Positions 5,672 through 6,515 of a stretch of 6,515 nt of DNA are shown here, piece by piece (the first letter of the stretch is position 1; every line of letters starts with the position of its first letter). The position numbers and the translations under genes were made by a program. The notes beneath the pieces were generated by a model that saw only the letters and a list, made by a program, of their open reading frames with translations, did no database searches and had not been told where the DNA came from. This DNA is from DASUBN01 sp035691665 (GTDB taxonomy: Bacteria > Pseudomonadota > Gammaproteobacteria > Natronospirales > REEB76), in contig DASSIS010000157.1 of the NCBI GenBank assembly GCA_035691665.1, forward strand, positions 1 through 6,515. Direction: 5' to 3'.

Positions 5672-6515
5672 GGGCCTCGGCCGTGATGTCGAGGTGCGCC
5701 GTACCGGCCCGCTCCTCCAGGGTCTCGGCGTGTATGCCGAGCCGGGCGAAGAGCTCCCGGTCCTTCTCCATGTCCGGGTTGCCGGTGGTGAGCAGCTTCT
5801 CGCCGTAGAAGATGGAGTTGGCCCCGGCGAAGAACGCCAGCGCCTGCATCTCGTCGTGCATCTCGGTGCGACCCGCCGAGAGGCGCACGTGGGCCTTGGG
5901 CATGAGGATGCGCGCCACGGCGATGACGCGGATGAAGTCGAAGGGGTCGAGCTTGGTCTCGCCGAAGAGCGGCGTACCTTCCACCTGCACCAGCTGGTTG
6001 ATGGGTACGCTCTCGGGATGCTCCGGCAGCGTGGCCAGCGTCTGCAGCATCTTGGCCCGGTCTTCCTTCCGCTCGCCCATGCCGACGATACCGCCACAGC
6101 ACACGTTCATGCCGGCATCGCGCACGTTCTGCAGCGTGTCCAGGCGGTCCTGGAAGGTGCGGGTGCTGATGATGTCCTTGTAGTACTCGGGCGAGGTGTC
6201 GATGTTGTGGTTGTAGTAGTCGAGACCCGCGTCCGCGAGCTTCTTGGCCTGCTCAGGCGTGAGCATGCCGAGCGTGCAACAGGTCTCCATGCCGAGCTCC
6301 CGCACGCCCTTCACCATCTCGGCGATGTGCTCCAGATCCTTGTCCTTGGGATTGCGGTAGGCGGCGCCCATGCAGAAGCGGGTGGCGCCCGCATCCCGGG
6401 CGATCTTGGCCTTCTCCACCACCGCGTCCACTTCCATGAGCTTCTCGGCCTTCAAGCCCGTGTGGTAGCGCGCGCTCTGGGGACAATAGGCGCAGTCTTC
6501 GGGGCAGGCGCCGGT
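5649..6515 (-). CDS. bioB: Biotin synthase BioB (5' end beyond window)
   Basis: Radical SAM enzyme that inserts sulfur between C6 and C9 of dethiobiotin to make biotin. The window shows 288 residues up to the stop. The frame is open to base 6515, and about 49 N-terminal residues by E. coli numbering are missing. The radical SAM signature CPEDCAYC (in-window residues 4-11) holds the [4Fe-4S] ligands Cys4, Cys8 and Cys11. Ligands expected for the auxiliary [2Fe-2S] cluster are all present at the right spacing: Cys48 (RFCMGA), Cys79 (ETCCTLG), Cys139 (NVCCGGIVG) and Arg211 (VRLSAGR), matching E. coli C97, C128, C188 and R260. LDYYNHNIDTSPEYY (98-112) and GANSIFYGEKLLTTGNP are typical of BioB. 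An internal TTG at 6455 could be mistaken for a start, but it lies after the iron-sulfur motif. It is the first visible gene of the bio cluster, so its promoter is outside the window. Confidence 0.98.
   Translation of the reverse strand, partial: TGACPEDCAYCPQSARYHTGLKAEKLMEVDAVVEKAKIARDAGATRFCMGAAYRNPKDKDLEHIAEMVKGVRELGMETCCTLGMLTPEQAKKLADAGLDYYNHNIDTSPEYYKDIISTRTFQDRLDTLQNVRDAGMNVCCGGIVGMGERKEDRAKMLQTLATLPEHPESVPINQLVQVEGTPLFGETKLDPFDFIRVIAVARILMPKAHVRLSAGRTEMHDEMQALAFFAGANSIFYGEKLLTTGNPDMEKDRELFARLGIHAETLEERAGTAHLDITAEAHDEQRAT

Noticed and set aside
4499..5686. 395-codon open frame on the plus strand opposite bioF
   Set aside because: It lies antisense to the complete bioF gene and has no family signature. 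It follows from the codon bias of bioF.
5674..6097. Possible N-terminal extension of bioF upstream of 5671
   Set aside because: The extra stretch is Arg/Ser-rich antiphase translation of bioB. BioF proteins begin near the ATG at 5671, and the resulting 391 residues match the family length.
6453..6455. TTG as the start of bioB
   Set aside because: The frame continues upstream through CPEDCAYC, the essential radical SAM motif, to the window edge. The true start is therefore outside the window.
1..6515. tRNA or rRNA genes, CRISPR arrays, insertion sequences, phage genes or attachment sites
   Set aside because: I saw no clover-leaf-like segments, regularly spaced repeats, transposase motifs or terminal inverted repeats. 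The strand is filled by housekeeping genes of uniform composition.

Overview
The window is high-GC bacterial chromosome, densely coding, with every supported gene on the minus strand. Read in the direction of transcription (right to left), it holds a biotin synthesis cluster bioB (5' end cut by the window edge)-bioF-bioH-bioC-bioD, a 224-base gap, then the start of an aa3/caa3-type cytochrome c oxidase operon, coxB-coxA (coxA is cut by the left edge). The bioB-F-H-C-D order, the use of BioH as pimeloyl-ACP methyl ester esterase, and a subunit II carrying a C-terminal cytochrome c domain together suggest a gammaproteobacterium. This is inferred from gene content and order; I cannot name a genus.

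Biotin part (2147-6515): BioC caps malonyl-ACP as a methyl ester so that fatty acid synthesis can extend it. BioH removes the methyl group from pimeloyl-ACP methyl ester. BioF condenses pimeloyl-ACP with alanine to 8-amino-7-oxononanoate (KAPA). BioD closes the ureido ring to give dethiobiotin, and BioB inserts sulfur. The KAPA aminotransferase (bioA) is not in the window. The cluster has no intergenic space: bioB/bioF overlap by 23 nt, bioF/bioH and bioC/bioD share one base (TGATG), and bioH/bioC overlap by four (GTGA). It is therefore almost certainly one translationally coupled transcript. All the key catalytic residues I looked for are present.

Gap (1923-2146): no gene. It holds a perfect 10-bp inverted repeat with a 3-nt loop straddling the bioD stop codon, a separate 10-bp inverted repeat whose arms lie on either side of a weak candidate coxB promoter, and the coxB ribosome binding site.

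Oxidase part (1-1922): CoxB has a Sec signal peptide, two membrane helices, a complete CuA site, an Ala/Pro linker and a class I-like c-type heme domain. CoxA follows 21 nt downstream with its own ribosome binding site. Together they form the electron entry and catalytic core of a proton-pumping terminal oxidase.

The genes are all well-known families, and I see no previously undescribed system. The points most worth a second look are the two inverted repeats in the gap between the operons.
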